From assembly GCF_013363975.1 (NCBI RefSeq), contig NZ_JABWGN010000005.1, forward strand, positions 62,001-126,000: DNA of 64,000 nucleotides, written 5' to 3'. The position numbers and the translations under genes are program-made. Origin of the DNA: Nonomuraea montanisoli. GTDB lineage: Bacteria; Actinomycetota; Actinomycetes; Streptosporangiales; Streptosporangiaceae. A model generated the notes under the pieces. It did not search any database. It saw nothing but the letters and a program-made list of their open reading frames with translations, and was not told the DNA's origin. Positions 44,474 through 53,742 of the stretch are shown here, piece by piece (within the stretch, counting starts at the first letter, position 1; every line of letters starts with the position of its first letter).

Positions 44474-44547
44474 ACTTCCTGTTTACGTCAATAGCGTTGG
44501 TGATACCCTCTAACCATGTTCGACTGACGGAGAACGGCGAGGCGCCC

Positions 44548-45192
44548 ATGGACGGAGACGCGGCGAGCCCGCGCGAGCGCTACCGAGCGCAGGTGCAGGG
44601 AGAGATCAAGCAGCACGCGTGGGAGCAGATCGCCACGACGGGCGTGTCCGCGTTGTCACTGAAAGCGATCGCCAAGCATCTGGGCATGAGCGGCCCTGCC
44701 CTCTACCGGTACTTCGCCGGCCGGGACGAGCTGATCACGGCGCTCATCCGGGACGCCTACCGCAGCCTCGCCGACACCCTCCGCGCGGCGTACGACTCCG
44801 GCGCCGAGGTCGCCGGCCTGGCTCATGCGGTGCGCGATTGGGCTCAGAGCGACCCGCACAGGTACTTCCTGATCTACGGCACACCCGTTCCCGGGTATCA
44901 CGCGCCCGCCGACACCACGGCGATCTCGAACGAGATCATGACGGTGCTGACAGGCGCGTTCCGTGAGGCCGGTGTCCCGCCCTCGGACAGCCCGTTCGAG
45001 GCCCATCTCGACGGCCATCGGCAGTGGGCGGCCGACCCGTCGGTGCCGACGGCGGCTCTGCGCCGGGCGCTGTCCTTCTGGACCCGGCTGCACGGCGTGC
45101 TGTCCCTTGAGCTCGCCGGCCACTTCGCCGGAATGGGCATCGACCCCGCGCTGCTGTTCGCCGACGAACTCGACGATCTGCTGCGGCCCTGA
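44548..45192 (+). CDS. TetR-family transcriptional regulator
   Basis: From ATG 44548 (GAGG 6 nt upstream) the 214 residues hold an HTH of TetR type (AWEQIATTGVSALSLKAIAK, then GMSGPALYRYFAGRDELI) and a TetR_C-like effector domain with a WAQSDPHRYFLIYGTPVPGY stretch typical of one actinobacterial subfamily. It probably represses the divergent SRPBCC gene and itself through the GCGTTA repeat. Confidence 0.9.
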   Translation: MDGDAASPRERYRAQVQGEIKQHAWEQIATTGVSALSLKAIAKHLGMSGPALYRYFAGRDELITALIRDAYRSLADTLRAAYDSGAEVAGLAHAVRDWAQSDPHRYFLIYGTPVPGYHAPADTTAISNEIMTVLTGAFREAGVPPSDSPFEAHLDGHRQWAADPSVPTAALRRALSFWTRLHGVLSLELAGHFAGMGIDPALLFADELDDLLRP

Positions 45193-45205
45193 CCGGCGCC
45201 GGACG

Positions 45206-45898
45206 TCACCCCGGCAGCCCCAGGCCGGCGAGAAGCTGCCGGGTCATGCGCTCGAACGACTGCCCGGGATCCTCGGGCGGGTCGAGGGACGAGCCCGCCA
45301 TGGCGGCCGCGATCAGAGGGTGACGTCCGTCGGCGGCGAGCTGGGCCCGGTAGGCCGCCTGGGCGGCCTGGCGGGCCGTGGGCGTTCGCCGTTCCTGAAG
45401 CTCGAGCTGCGCGAACAGCATCACCAGGCCGTTCAACAGGCTGATGGCTTCGAGCTTGCGGCGTCCCGTCATCGGTACGTGCTGGAGAGCGCGCAGCGCG
45501 TACTCCAGGTAGTCGGCGGCGCGAGGGCCCAGCCGGGTTCGCTCGACGGGGACGTCCAGGAGCCAGGGGTGCCGCAGGCAGAGGTCTCTGGTGCGGGCGG
45601 CCAGCGAGAGGAGGTCGTCGATCGGGTCGCCGGTGAGCGGGACGCTCAGGTCGACCTCGCCGGTCACGGCGTCGTGCATCAGGTCGATGAGGTCGTCACG
45701 CGTGGCGACGTACCGGTAGAGGGAGGCCGGGCCGGTGCCGAGCGCCTTGGCGATCTGCCTGGTGGACACCGCCGCCAGGCCGCCCGCGTCGGCCAGGTCG
45801 ATGGCGACCGCGGCGATCTGCGCCCGGCTGCGTTCGGGGGCGGGACCGCGCGCGCCCCGCTCGGGTCTCAGCCATATGCTCGCCGGCTCCTCGGGCAC
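45206..45898 (-). CDS. TetR-family transcriptional regulator
   Basis: A 230-residue TetR protein with HTH in DLADAGGLAAVSTRQIAKAL, then GTGPASLYRYVATRDDLIDL, and a TetR/AcrR C-terminal effector domain (RDLCLRHPWLLDVPVERTRL). It converges with the other TetR gene and is divergent from the alpha/beta hydrolase, where a palindrome lies in the 75-bp gap. Confidence 0.9.
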   Translation of the reverse strand: MPEEPASIWLRPERGARGPAPERSRAQIAAVAIDLADAGGLAAVSTRQIAKALGTGPASLYRYVATRDDLIDLMHDAVTGEVDLSVPLTGDPIDDLLSLAARTRDLCLRHPWLLDVPVERTRLGPRAADYLEYALRALQHVPMTGRRKLEAISLLNGLVMLFAQLELQERRTPTARQAAQAAYRAQLAADGRHPLIAAAMAGSSLDPPEDPGQSFERMTRQLLAGLGLPG

Positions 45899-45936
45899 CC
45901 GTTCTCCTTCCGCTCTGGCATGCCGCTATCGTAAAT

Positions 45937-45959
45937 TACCGCGAACATCGATCGCAGTA
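45937..45959. promoter_or_regulatory. Operator-like inverted repeat for the TetR/hydrolase pair
   Basis: TACCGCGA (45937-45944) and TCGCAGTA (45952-45959) are inverted with one mismatch and a 7-bp spacer, in the shared promoter of the divergent TetR and hydrolase genes. The site lies 15 bp upstream of the hydrolase start. Confidence 0.5.
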
Positions 45960-45973
45960 TTGGGGAGGCAGTC

Positions 45974-46870
45974 GTGCAGACATCTCAGGCGTGGACTCCG
46001 GTCCGCTGGGCCGCGCACGGTGACGTCCGCCTGGCGTTCGACCGGCTGACCGGCGACGATCGGGGAGAACCGCTGCTGCTGATCACCGGCCTCGGCGTCT
46101 CCCGGCTGTGGTGGCCCCAGGGACTGAGCGAGGCATTCGGCGCGGGCGGCTTCGCCGTGGCCCGCTACGACCAACGGGACGCGGGGCAGTCGACCCGCCT
46201 GCCGGCCACCACGGCCCGCAGCCCGGTCGCGGCGCTGTTCGGCAGGCGCGGCGCGGCCTACACCGCGGAGGACATGGCCGACGACGCGATCGCCGTGATG
46301 GACGCGCTGGGCTGGGAGTCCGCGCACCTGTTCGGCGTCTCGCTCGGCGGCGCCATCGCCCAGCGCGTCGCCGTCCGGCACCCCGGTCGGGTCCGGACGC
46401 TGACGACGATGTCCGCCGTCCCCGGCGACGCGGCGGGCCTGGAGACCATCCGGTACGTCCGGCTGAGCACGCTCGTCAGGCTCTCCCGCCTGAAATATCC
46501 CGACACGGTGGAAGGCGACATCGAATCCGGTGTCGCTGTCGCCCGGCTCATCTCCTCGCCCGGTTACCCGTTCGACGAGCGATCCACCCGCGAGGCGATC
46601 ACGCGCATCGCCGACGCGGGCGTCCGGGACGCGCGCAGCCAGAGCCGTCAGATCGGCGCCCAGTGGCACGGCCCGCCGATCAGCACGATCAAGGCGCCCA
46701 CGCTGGTCCTGCACGGGGAGGGCGACCCCCTGATCCGCCTCAGCGCGGCCCGCCGGATCGCGGCCCGCATCCCGGGCGCCCGCCTGCGGATCCTGCCAGG
46801 CGTCGGCCACGAACTGCCCGAGCCCGTATGGGAGACGATCGTCGGCGAGGTGCTCGGCCTCCAGTCCTGA
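45974..46870 (+). CDS. Alpha/beta hydrolase
   Basis: The 298-residue hydrolase has the nucleophile elbow GVSLGG (near residue 117), an oxyanion segment LLITGLGVSRLWW, ARYDQRDAGQST, an acid in LVLHGEGDPLI and the catalytic His in GVGHELP. It is close to esterases and aromatic-ring-cleavage-type hydrolases of the RdmC/AclR kind, but the substrate is not known. GTG 45974 follows GGGAGG. The divergent TetR regulator probably controls it. Confidence 0.88.
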   Translation: MQTSQAWTPVRWAAHGDVRLAFDRLTGDDRGEPLLLITGLGVSRLWWPQGLSEAFGAGGFAVARYDQRDAGQSTRLPATTARSPVAALFGRRGAAYTAEDMADDAIAVMDALGWESAHLFGVSLGGAIAQRVAVRHPGRVRTLTTMSAVPGDAAGLETIRYVRLSTLVRLSRLKYPDTVEGDIESGVAVARLISSPGYPFDERSTREAITRIADAGVRDARSQSRQIGAQWHGPPISTIKAPTLVLHGEGDPLIRLSAARRIAARIPGARLRILPGVGHELPEPVWETIVGEVLGLQS

Positions 46871-47029
46871 AGATCTTCCCGGAGCTGAACAGTGGGTTAA
46901 CGGACAGGACGAAACTGATCTTGTTGCAGTACCCTGCCCTTGATCGTTTACCCGGCTCGCTGGGTACGCCCCGCGCCCCGGCGAGGCGGTTACGCGCCCT
47001 CTTGGACCCATCAAAGATGAGGAAAGCTC

Positions 47030-48496
47030 GTGATCCGACGTTCCAGGGCATCGTTAACCGCGGCGGCCATCCTGCTGGCCGGCGCCGTTGCACAGCCCGC
47101 CTTCGCGGATGATGCCGCAACTCCCCGACCTGCGGTCGTACGGCCGGTCTCGGGCTTCAGCCCGCTGCCCGCAGGCTGCGGGCTTCCCCCCGGCGACGGC
47201 TACACGCTGAACCCCAACACCGAAGTCCTGCCCATGCTGGCGCGGGACCCGAACCGCCCGTGGCACCTCGTCACGGTCTTCCAGCAGGACCGCTGGAACC
47301 GGTACGGCAGCAACGGCGCGGTCACCGCCGTGTCGGAGGACTACGGTCGGACCTGGCAGCGGTCCGAGAACCTGCCCGCCTTCTCCCGGTGCAACGGCGG
47401 CACGACCGCCAACGGCGGAGACTACGACGTCACGACGGACAACTGGGTCACGGTCGCACCCACGGGCACCGCGGTGGCCGCGTCGTTCTCGCTGTCCCGC
47501 ACCGGCGAGGTGACCGCCATTCTGGTGTCCCGGTCCGCCGACGGCGGCTGGACCTGGGACGCGCCGGTCACCCTGCAGCGCGACGACAACCCGCGGTTCT
47601 TCAACGACCGCCCCTCGGTGACCGCGGACCCGTACCACCCGGGCGTGATCTACGCGGTGTGGGACCGTATCGACAACCAGTCGACCGACACCGAAGAGAA
47701 CTGGGTGCAGCCCATCTACCTGGCGAAGTCGACCGACGACGGGCGCACCTGGACCACGAGCAAGGTCTACGACGTCCCCACCAACAGCGGCGTCATCGGC
47801 ACCCAGCTCGTGCCGCTCCCGGACGGGACGCTGCTGATCGGCATGCACCACGAGACGGACACCGAGGGCGCCACCCAGGTCATCCGCTCCACCGACGGCG
47901 GCCGGACCTGGTCGGCGCCGACGCTGAACGTCCCCGCCCCGCTCGCGGTGGGCCCCCGCATCCCGGACCCGGACAACTCTGGGGATCCGGTGCGTAACGC
48001 CTCCCTGCCGCTGCTGGCCGCCCAGCCGGGCACCCAGGTGGTGAACGCGGTCTGGCAGAGCCAGGACGCCGACGGCACCTTCCACGTGGCCTACTCACGG
48101 TCGACCGACGGCGGGAAGAAGTGGTCCAGCCCGGTCCGCGTGGACCGGACGCCCACCGGCTCCGCCGCCGTACCGGCCGTCGCCGTGTCCCGTACGGGGA
48201 CCGTGGCGGTCACGTACTACGACTTCCGCAACAACACGCCCGACGCCGCCACCCTGCCCACCGACGTGTGGGCCGTGACCTGCGCCAAGAGCTGCACGCA
48301 GTCCGGGGCGTGGCGCGAGCAGCACCTCGAGGGGCCGTTCGACGCGCGGAAGGTCCCGGCGACGAGTGTCGGACGCCTGGTCGGGGACTACACCGGCCTG
48401 GTGTCGACCGGCACGGGCTTCACGGCCGTGTACGGCGTCACCACGGGCGATGTCGCCAACCCGGTGGACGTCCACAGCGCTGTCTTCTCCGGCTGA
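47030..48496 (+). CDS. Secreted Asp-box beta-propeller (sialidase-like)
   Basis: The 488-residue protein starts with a signal peptide (SRASLTAAAILLAGAVAQPA, cleavage near AFADD). It contains five Asp-box motifs of the S-x-D-x-G-x-T/K-W type (SEDYGRTW, SADGGWTW, STDDGRTW, STDGGRTW, STDGGKKW), so it forms a six-bladed sialidase-like propeller. I cannot identify the arginine triad of true sialidases with confidence; a glycan-binding or hydrolytic role is open. GTG 47030 has AGGAAAG at good spacing. Confidence 0.82.
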   Translation: MIRRSRASLTAAAILLAGAVAQPAFADDAATPRPAVVRPVSGFSPLPAGCGLPPGDGYTLNPNTEVLPMLARDPNRPWHLVTVFQQDRWNRYGSNGAVTAVSEDYGRTWQRSENLPAFSRCNGGTTANGGDYDVTTDNWVTVAPTGTAVAASFSLSRTGEVTAILVSRSADGGWTWDAPVTLQRDDNPRFFNDRPSVTADPYHPGVIYAVWDRIDNQSTDTEENWVQPIYLAKSTDDGRTWTTSKVYDVPTNSGVIGTQLVPLPDGTLLIGMHHETDTEGATQVIRSTDGGRTWSAPTLNVPAPLAVGPRIPDPDNSGDPVRNASLPLLAAQPGTQVVNAVWQSQDADGTFHVAYSRSTDGGKKWSSPVRVDRTPTGSAAVPAVAVSRTGTVAVTYYDFRNNTPDAATLPTDVWAVTCAKSCTQSGAWREQHLEGPFDARKVPATSVGRLVGDYTGLVSTGTGFTAVYGVTTGDVANPVDVHSAVFSG

Positions 48497-48561
48497 GCTC
48501 GCGGGCACGCCCGAGGAGATGTCGTCACTGGGCGAGTACGCCCGTGACACCACGGAGAGCC

Positions 48562-48598
48562 GGCGGCCGGCCGGGAGCACGTCACCCGGCCGGCCGCC
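48562..48598 (+). terminator. Strong GC-rich hairpin after the propeller gene
   Basis: A perfect 14-bp stem (GGCGGCCGGCCGGG with CCCGGCCGGCCGCC) closes a 9-nt loop, 66 nt after the stop. It has no T run, as is common for actinomycete terminators. Confidence 0.75.
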
Positions 48599-48648
48599 TG
48601 ACAGCCACCGTGCCCTGCCGGAATACCGGCGTGATCTACGCTGGCCGC

Positions 48649-49155
48649 ATGAATCCACAGGCTGTGGACTGGGCGGCGATCCCGGGGCCGACGTGGTACC
48701 GGCCTGAGGACGTCGTGAAAGCCTTCGCCGACCTGCTCGCGAGTCCTCCTCGTGAGGACCTGGATGAAGGGCACGGCATTCGGTCGGCCGTAGGAAACGA
48801 TCACGCCGGGACGCTTTGTCCGGCAGCCGTGGCAGGGACCGACGTGTTGTTGGGCGTCATCGCCGACCACCCCGGACCGCCCAGGCAGATCGCCCTTTGC
48901 GTTCTGCTCGATTGGTGGGGGTGCTTTCACCCTGAACCAGGCTTCGAGACGTACACCGGCCAGGAAGGAGAGACGATCGACGTCATCACGGCGATCGTCG
49001 AGCGGGTCGGACGAGCGACCGGCGCCCTTCGGGCGATCGCGGAACGCGACCCTCATGCCGGCGGCCTCATCCGAGAGCTGATCGCAGCGCATGGTCAGGG
49101 ATGGACGGTCGTCGGTTCCAGCCCCGACGGCAACGCGACCGATCTCCGAGGTTGA
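48649..49155 (+). CDS. Protein of unknown function
   Basis: From ATG 48649 the product is 168 residues, soluble, with no recognised family. The middle is helical and reads ALCVLLDWWGCFHPEPGFET, then ETIDVITAIVERVGRATGAL and GGLIRELIAAHGQG, a HEAT-repeat-like pattern often seen in actinomycete stand-alone proteins. Codon bias is slightly less GC-rich than its neighbours. A start at 48121 in the same frame is read-through of the upstream gene. Confidence 0.6.
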   Translation: MNPQAVDWAAIPGPTWYRPEDVVKAFADLLASPPREDLDEGHGIRSAVGNDHAGTLCPAAVAGTDVLLGVIADHPGPPRQIALCVLLDWWGCFHPEPGFETYTGQEGETIDVITAIVERVGRATGALRAIAERDPHAGGLIRELIAAHGQGWTVVGSSPDGNATDLRG

Positions 49156-49190
49156 CCGCTGAAGCGGTGCCGGCGGTCACGCCGGTCCCG

Positions 49191-50561
49191 TCAGCACACC
49201 TGGGGGATGCACGTGAACGGGTTCTCCATGGTGGGCTGCTGCCACGGCGGAGGTGGGGCGGCGGTGGTCTCGGGTTCCCGGTCCGGGACCGTCGTCCCGG
49301 AGGGCGGGGCGGTGGTCGCGTCCCGCCGGGGTTCGTCGTCGGGCAGCGTCACCACGGGCCTTCCCGTGCGGGCGGGCTTGGCGGTCGGCGCGGGGGTTCT
49401 GAGGTGGGGCGTCCGCTTGGGGGCCGGGGGCGGGGTCCGGCGTTCCGTCTTCGTGGACGCCACCGTGGCTGCGGCCGTGGTGGGCCGCACCGCGGGCTGG
49501 GGTGTCGCGTCCCCCACGGCGGGTGACGAGCCGGCCGGGTCGTCGCCGCCGGAGTTGAGCAGCACCCCGCCCGTCACGAGGAGCGCCGCTGCCGCCGCGC
49601 CGCCGGCGATCGTCACGGCCAGCGTACGGCGGCGGCGTCGCCCCCGAACGGCCGGCGGGCCCGCGGACCGCCCGGAAGGCGCCTCCGCCCCGGCGATCCC
49701 GGCAGGCGCGCCGGAGTGTCCGGGTAACGCCACCCGTTGTCCGAGAGGACGCCCCGGGTGGGAGGAGGTCAGTCCCGCCACCAGGTCCTCCGCGCCGGGC
49801 CTCCGGGCCGGGTCCTTGGACAGGCCGGCGGTGACGAGCGCGAGCAGCGTCCCGTCCAGCCCGGTGATCACCGGCTCCTTGTTGAGGATGCGGTTGATCA
49901 CCGCCGGGGTGGAGTCCGCGCCGAACGCGGGCCGTCCCGAGGCGGCGAACACCATGGTCACGCCCCACGCGAAGACGTCGGCGGCCTCCGTCACCGCCTC
50001 CCCGCCGAGCTGCTCCGGCGCGAGGTAGGACGGCGTCCCCATCGTCGATCCGGTCGAGGACACGCCCGGCGCGTCCAGAGCGCGGGCGATGCCGAAGTCG
50101 ATCACGACGGGACCTTCCGGCCCCATCAGGATGTTGGCGGGCTTGAAGTCCCGGTGCAGGATCCCCGCGCGGTGGATGGCGGCCAGCGCCGTGGCGGTGC
50201 TGATCGCCAGGCGTTCCAGCGCGGCGCCGCGGCGCGGCCCCTCCCGGGTGACCAGCTCGCGCAGCGAGGGCCCGGGCACGTACTCGCTGACGATGTACGG
50301 CCGCTGGCCCGCGAGGTCGGCGTGGAGCACGGGCGCGGTGGAGAACCGGGCCACGCGCCGGGCGATCTCCACCTCGCGCAGGAACCTGTTCCTCGCCTCG
50401 GGGTCGCCGAGCAGGCCGTGGTGGAGGAGCTTGACGGCGACCTGCTCGCCGGTCGCCGTCCGTCCCAGGTAGACGACGCCCTGGCCGCCCTCGCCCAGCC
50501 GTGCCGTGATGTCGTACGGGCCCAGCCGCCGCGGATCGTCGTCCATCAGCGGTTGGTTCAC
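49191..50561 (-). CDS. Membrane Ser/Thr protein kinase
   Basis: The 456-residue kinase has the P-loop GEGGQGVV, Lys44 (VAVKLL), catalytic HRDFKPAN (Asp138), DFG (155-157) and the activation segment GTPSYLAPE. A membrane helix (about 316-338) is followed by a Pro/Thr-rich extracellular stretch that ends in ENPFTCIPQVC. No PASTA domains are present, so the sensor is not of PknB type. The two Cys at the tip might pair. It follows the peptide cassette on the same strand after 107 bp; a link to it is possible but not shown. Confidence 0.9.
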   Translation of the reverse strand: MNQPLMDDDPRRLGPYDITARLGEGGQGVVYLGRTATGEQVAVKLLHHGLLGDPEARNRFLREVEIARRVARFSTAPVLHADLAGQRPYIVSEYVPGPSLRELVTREGPRRGAALERLAISTATALAAIHRAGILHRDFKPANILMGPEGPVVIDFGIARALDAPGVSSTGSTMGTPSYLAPEQLGGEAVTEAADVFAWGVTMVFAASGRPAFGADSTPAVINRILNKEPVITGLDGTLLALVTAGLSKDPARRPGAEDLVAGLTSSHPGRPLGQRVALPGHSGAPAGIAGAEAPSGRSAGPPAVRGRRRRRTLAVTIAGGAAAAALLVTGGVLLNSGGDDPAGSSPAVGDATPQPAVRPTTAAATVASTKTERRTPPPAPKRTPHLRTPAPTAKPARTGRPVVTLPDDEPRRDATTAPPSGTTVPDREPETTAAPPPPWQQPTMENPFTCIPQVC

Positions 50562-50668
50562 TCTGGCCCCCCAGAACGCGTCAACACTGCATGAAAGGTA
50601 TCAGCGTGGTTGTCGCTACGTCCCCCCGTCGCGATCAAGCCCACCCGGTTCGGGTCAGGAGGCGCGGG

Positions 50669-51142
50669 TCATGGCTGGCCGACCTTGCGGAGCACCACGC
50701 CGAGCAGCCGGTCTGTCGTCATATATCCGGCATGGCGAGAGTCGTGGGACCGGTCTGGATTGTCACCCAGCACCACCAGGTGCCCGTCGGGCACCCGGGT
50801 ACCCGGCGCCGTGCGCAGCGCGGGCACCGTGTCCCGCGGTATCGGGTCGCCCGGCACGGCCGCGACCCGCTTGACGATCCAGCGCGGGCTCAGCTCCGCT
50901 CCCTCCTCCGGCCGTCCGTCCGGCCCCGGCCGGTGGCCCAGACCGGCGAGGACCACGACCTGCCCGTCACGCAGCGAGCGGGCCGGCGTGCGCCGCACCA
51001 CCAGCCGCTCCCCCGGCCGGTACGTCGGCAGCATGCTCTCCCCCTGAACGGTCACCACCACGTACCGCCGCCGCACCCACACGACGGCCAGCGCGACGAC
51101 GACACACGCGACCGCCGCAGCCACCACGACGCCCCCGGTCAC
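50669..51142 (-). CDS. S26-family signal peptidase
   Basis: The 157-residue serine protease has one N-terminal membrane anchor (5-22), Ser36 in QGESMLPT, Lys91 in RWIVKRVAAVPGD and the C-terminal VVLGDNPDRSHDSR box. It would cleave a leader on the outer face of the membrane. Its GTG overlaps the ABC exporter stop by 4 nt, so the peptidase is made together with the exporter. This suggests it processes a dedicated substrate, with the Cys-rich peptide being the obvious one (inference). Confidence 0.88.
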   Translation of the reverse strand: MTGGVVVAAAVACVVVALAVVWVRRRYVVVTVQGESMLPTYRPGERLVVRRTPARSLRDGQVVVLAGLGHRPGPDGRPEEGAELSPRWIVKRVAAVPGDPIPRDTVPALRTAPGTRVPDGHLVVLGDNPDRSHDSRHAGYMTTDRLLGVVLRKVGQP

Positions 51143-53028
51143 CGCGCCGCCCCCGTCGGTTGCACGTCGTCCCGGTAGCCGGCGGCCTGCCGGGTGAACA
51201 GCCGGGCGTACGTGCCGTCGTCGGCCAGCAGCGAGGCGTGCGTGCCCTCCTCGGTGACGCGGCCGTCGGCCAGCACCACGATCCGGTCGGCCTCACGGAC
51301 CGCGCCGAGCCGGTGGGAGATCACCACGCTGGTGCGTCCGGACCGCAGCCGCGCGAGCCGGGTGTGGATCTCGTACTCGGCCTCGGGGTCCAGGCCGGAG
51401 CTGGGCTCGTCGAGGATCATCAGGTCCTGGTCGCTGCGCAGGAACGCCCGCGCGAGCGCCAGCCGCTGCCACTGCCCGCCCGACAGCAGCACGCCTGACG
51501 AGCTCGGCACCCCCGAGGTCGGCGCGTCCTCCGCCTCCGACGATTCCTCCGGATCCGGGTCGAACTCGCGGCTCAGCAGCGTGTCGTAGCCGCGTGGCAG
51601 GGCCACGAGGGCGTCGTGGACGCCCGCCTCCCGCGCCGCCCGCTCGATCCGCGTCCCGTCCTCGACGGCGCTCAGGTCGCCCACCGCGATGTTGTCGGCC
51701 GCCGTCAGCTCGTACGCCACGAAGTCCTGGAAGACCGCGCCGATACGGGAGCGCAGCGTCTCCGGCGGCACGTCGCGGATGTCCACGCCGTCCCAGAGGA
51801 TCGCTCCGCGCGTCGGGTCGTAGAACCGGCACAGCAGCTTCACCAGCGTGCTCTTGCCGGCGCCGTTGAGGCCGACGAGCGCGACCGTGGAGCCGTTCGG
51901 GATGAACAGGTCGACCCCGCGCAGCACCCACGGATGGTCGTCGCCGTACCGGAACCACACGTCGCGCAGCTCGATGCCCCGGCGCAGGGCGGGGAGCGAC
52001 TGGGGATCGCGCGGCGCGGGCAGGTCGGAGCCGGCGGACACGACCTCGACGTGATGCCGGAACGTCAGAAGCTGCTCGTAGGCCATCACCCCGGCCGACA
52101 CCATGACGTTCAGCGCCGCCTGAACTCCGGCCGAGGCCGCCACGAACATCGCCACATCCCCCACGCCGAGCTCGCCGCGACCGGCCGCGAGGATCGTCCA
52201 GACCAGCCCGGCGCCGACCACGGACGCCGAGACCGCCGAAAGGCTCGCCTGCACGACGAACTCCCGCCGGTCCATCCGGCGGCGGGCGGCGTCGGCGGTC
52301 CGCAGCTCGGCCAGCATGCGAAGGCGCAGGAAGTCGCCGAGGCCGAAGAGGCGGATCTCCTTGGCGGCGTCCGCCGTCGACATCAGCTGCGCGTAGAACA
52401 CCTCACGGCGCTCGGCCGGCCCGATCCGCCACAGCATCGCGACGCGCTGCCGCGACATCCGCAGCTCGATGAGCAGCGCCGGCACGGCCGACAGCAGGAC
52501 CAGGGCGGTGAACGTGGGGCTGATCACCGCCAGGGAGCCGACGAAACCCGCGACGGTCACCGCGCCGCGCGCGGTGGAGGTGGCGGTGTCCACCAGCCTG
52601 CCCGGGTTGGCGGCGCTCTGCTGGGCCAGGCGTAGCCGGTCCAGGAACGCGGGGCTCTCGAAGCGGGTCAGTCCCGTGAAGCGGGTCACCGCGGCGAACA
52701 GCTCGTCCTTGGCGCGCAGCGCCGCCCGGCGGTCCACCTCGCCGCGCAGGTACTGCGTGGCGTGCGCGGCCGCCGCGGCGACCGTCGTCACGACGGCGAT
52801 CGTCACCGCCAGGCCGAGCAGCGCGGCGGTCCGGCCGTGCGCCAGGCCGTCCAGGACGGCCTTCGTCAGCCAGGCCAGGGCGACCGGGGTGGCGGCCCCG
52901 ACGAGCGTGGCCGCCATGTACCCGAGCACGTGGGCGGGCGCCGCCCGCCACACCATCCCGGCGGCGCGGGCCGCGCATCCCGCCAGGCGGCGGGGCGTCG
53001 GCTTCGCGTCCGGCGGGCGGCTGGTCAC
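51139..53028 (-). CDS. ABC exporter, fused membrane and ATPase domains
   Basis: The 629-residue half-transporter has about six membrane segments (25-310) and one ATPase domain: Walker A GLNGAGKST, a Q loop in AVFQDFVAYELTA, signature LSGGQWQRLALA and Walker B DLMILDEPSSGLD. It has no N-terminal C39 peptidase domain, so any leader must be cut by another protease, such as the adjacent S26 enzyme. An acidic insertion (PDPEESSEAEDAPT) precedes the signature. It is coupled by GTGA overlaps to the TlpA-like gene and the peptidase gene. Confidence 0.9.
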   Translation of the reverse strand: MTSRPPDAKPTPRRLAGCAARAAGMVWRAAPAHVLGYMAATLVGAATPVALAWLTKAVLDGLAHGRTAALLGLAVTIAVVTTVAAAAAHATQYLRGEVDRRAALRAKDELFAAVTRFTGLTRFESPAFLDRLRLAQQSAANPGRLVDTATSTARGAVTVAGFVGSLAVISPTFTALVLLSAVPALLIELRMSRQRVAMLWRIGPAERREVFYAQLMSTADAAKEIRLFGLGDFLRLRMLAELRTADAARRRMDRREFVVQASLSAVSASVVGAGLVWTILAAGRGELGVGDVAMFVAASAGVQAALNVMVSAGVMAYEQLLTFRHHVEVVSAGSDLPAPRDPQSLPALRRGIELRDVWFRYGDDHPWVLRGVDLFIPNGSTVALVGLNGAGKSTLVKLLCRFYDPTRGAILWDGVDIRDVPPETLRSRIGAVFQDFVAYELTAADNIAVGDLSAVEDGTRIERAAREAGVHDALVALPRGYDTLLSREFDPDPEESSEAEDAPTSGVPSSSGVLLSGGQWQRLALARAFLRSDQDLMILDEPSSGLDPEAEYEIHTRLARLRSGRTSVVISHRLGAVREADRIVVLADGRVTEEGTHASLLADDGTYARLFTRQAAGYRDDVQPTGAAR

Positions 53029-53582
53029 GCCGGCGACCCGACCGGCAGCCGCGAGATCTTGGGCGCCGTCGCGAGGAGCTTGCCGCCCTCGGCCACCTGG
53101 TAGAAGGTCGGGAACGCCTGCAGCTTGAACGCCTCGGCGACCTGGGGCGGCGTCGCCTCCTCCACGATCACCCGCGCCACCGGCGACAGCGTCGTGACCA
53201 GGTGCGCGACGTCGCCTTCCCGGCCGTCGACCACCGCCACCACGCGGGAGCGGTCCTGACCGGCGGCCCAGGAGGCCAGCTCGGGGAGCTGCTCACGGCA
53301 GCCCGCGCAGTCCGGCGACAGGAACGCGACGACGGTGCCCTCGGCCAGGCCGTCCCGCGTGACGCGGTCTCCGTCCACGGTCGTCGCGTCGAAGTCGCCC
53401 ACGGCCTCGCCGATGGCCGCGCCGGCTCTCACCCCGGACAGGCCGCCGGAGCCGACGACCTCGTACAGGGCGTCGATGAGCTTCGTGTGCTCCTTGATCC
53501 GCCGGACCAGGCCGAGGGTCAGCAGCAGGTTCACCAGGCACAGGAGGCCCAGGAGGACCATGATGGCGACCAGATAGGGCAC
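53025..53582 (-). CDS. TlpA/MauD-like thioredoxin-fold protein
   Basis: The 185-residue protein has an N-terminal membrane anchor (VAIMVLLGLLCLVNLLLTLG) and a TlpA/AhpC-type domain with the active site SPDCAGCREQLP (Cys92 and Cys95), followed by KLQAFPTFYQV with the cis-Pro. MauD-type proteins help form disulfides in the Cys-rich light chain of methylamine dehydrogenase. Here the gene lies next to a Cys-rich peptide gene, so it may oxidise or shuffle that peptide's disulfides outside the cell (inference). GTG 53582 has GGAGGTG upstream. Confidence 0.85.
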   Translation of the reverse strand: MPYLVAIMVLLGLLCLVNLLLTLGLVRRIKEHTKLIDALYEVVGSGGLSGVRAGAAIGEAVGDFDATTVDGDRVTRDGLAEGTVVAFLSPDCAGCREQLPELASWAAGQDRSRVVAVVDGREGDVAHLVTTLSPVARVIVEEATPPQVAEAFKLQAFPTFYQVAEGGKLLATAPKISRLPVGSPA

Positions 53583-53614
53583 AGGACACCTCCGTGTCGA
53601 AAGTTCACAGGGTG

Positions 53615-53644
53615 TGCCCGGCGGCGGACGGCCGCCGCCGGGCA
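53615..53644 (-). terminator. Hairpin between peptide gene and export genes
   Basis: A perfect 13-bp stem (TGCCCGGCGGCGG with its complement) closes a 4-nt loop, 100 nt after the peptide stop. It has no T run. A leaky terminator here would give more peptide mRNA than exporter mRNA, as in many bacteriocin operons. Confidence 0.65.
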
Positions 53645-53742
53645 CGGGTCATCGCGACGGGCTCGTCACCATGAGGACGGGTGCGGGCGGCCTGGGGGCC
53701 GCGGCCCGCGCGCGTCGCGGGGACGAGCGTCCGCAGGTGTCG

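Noticed and set aside
47030..48496. Calling the Asp-box propeller a true sialidase
   Set aside because: Asp boxes show only the fold. I could not identify the Arg triad and Tyr/Glu nucleophile pair, so catalytic activity is left open.
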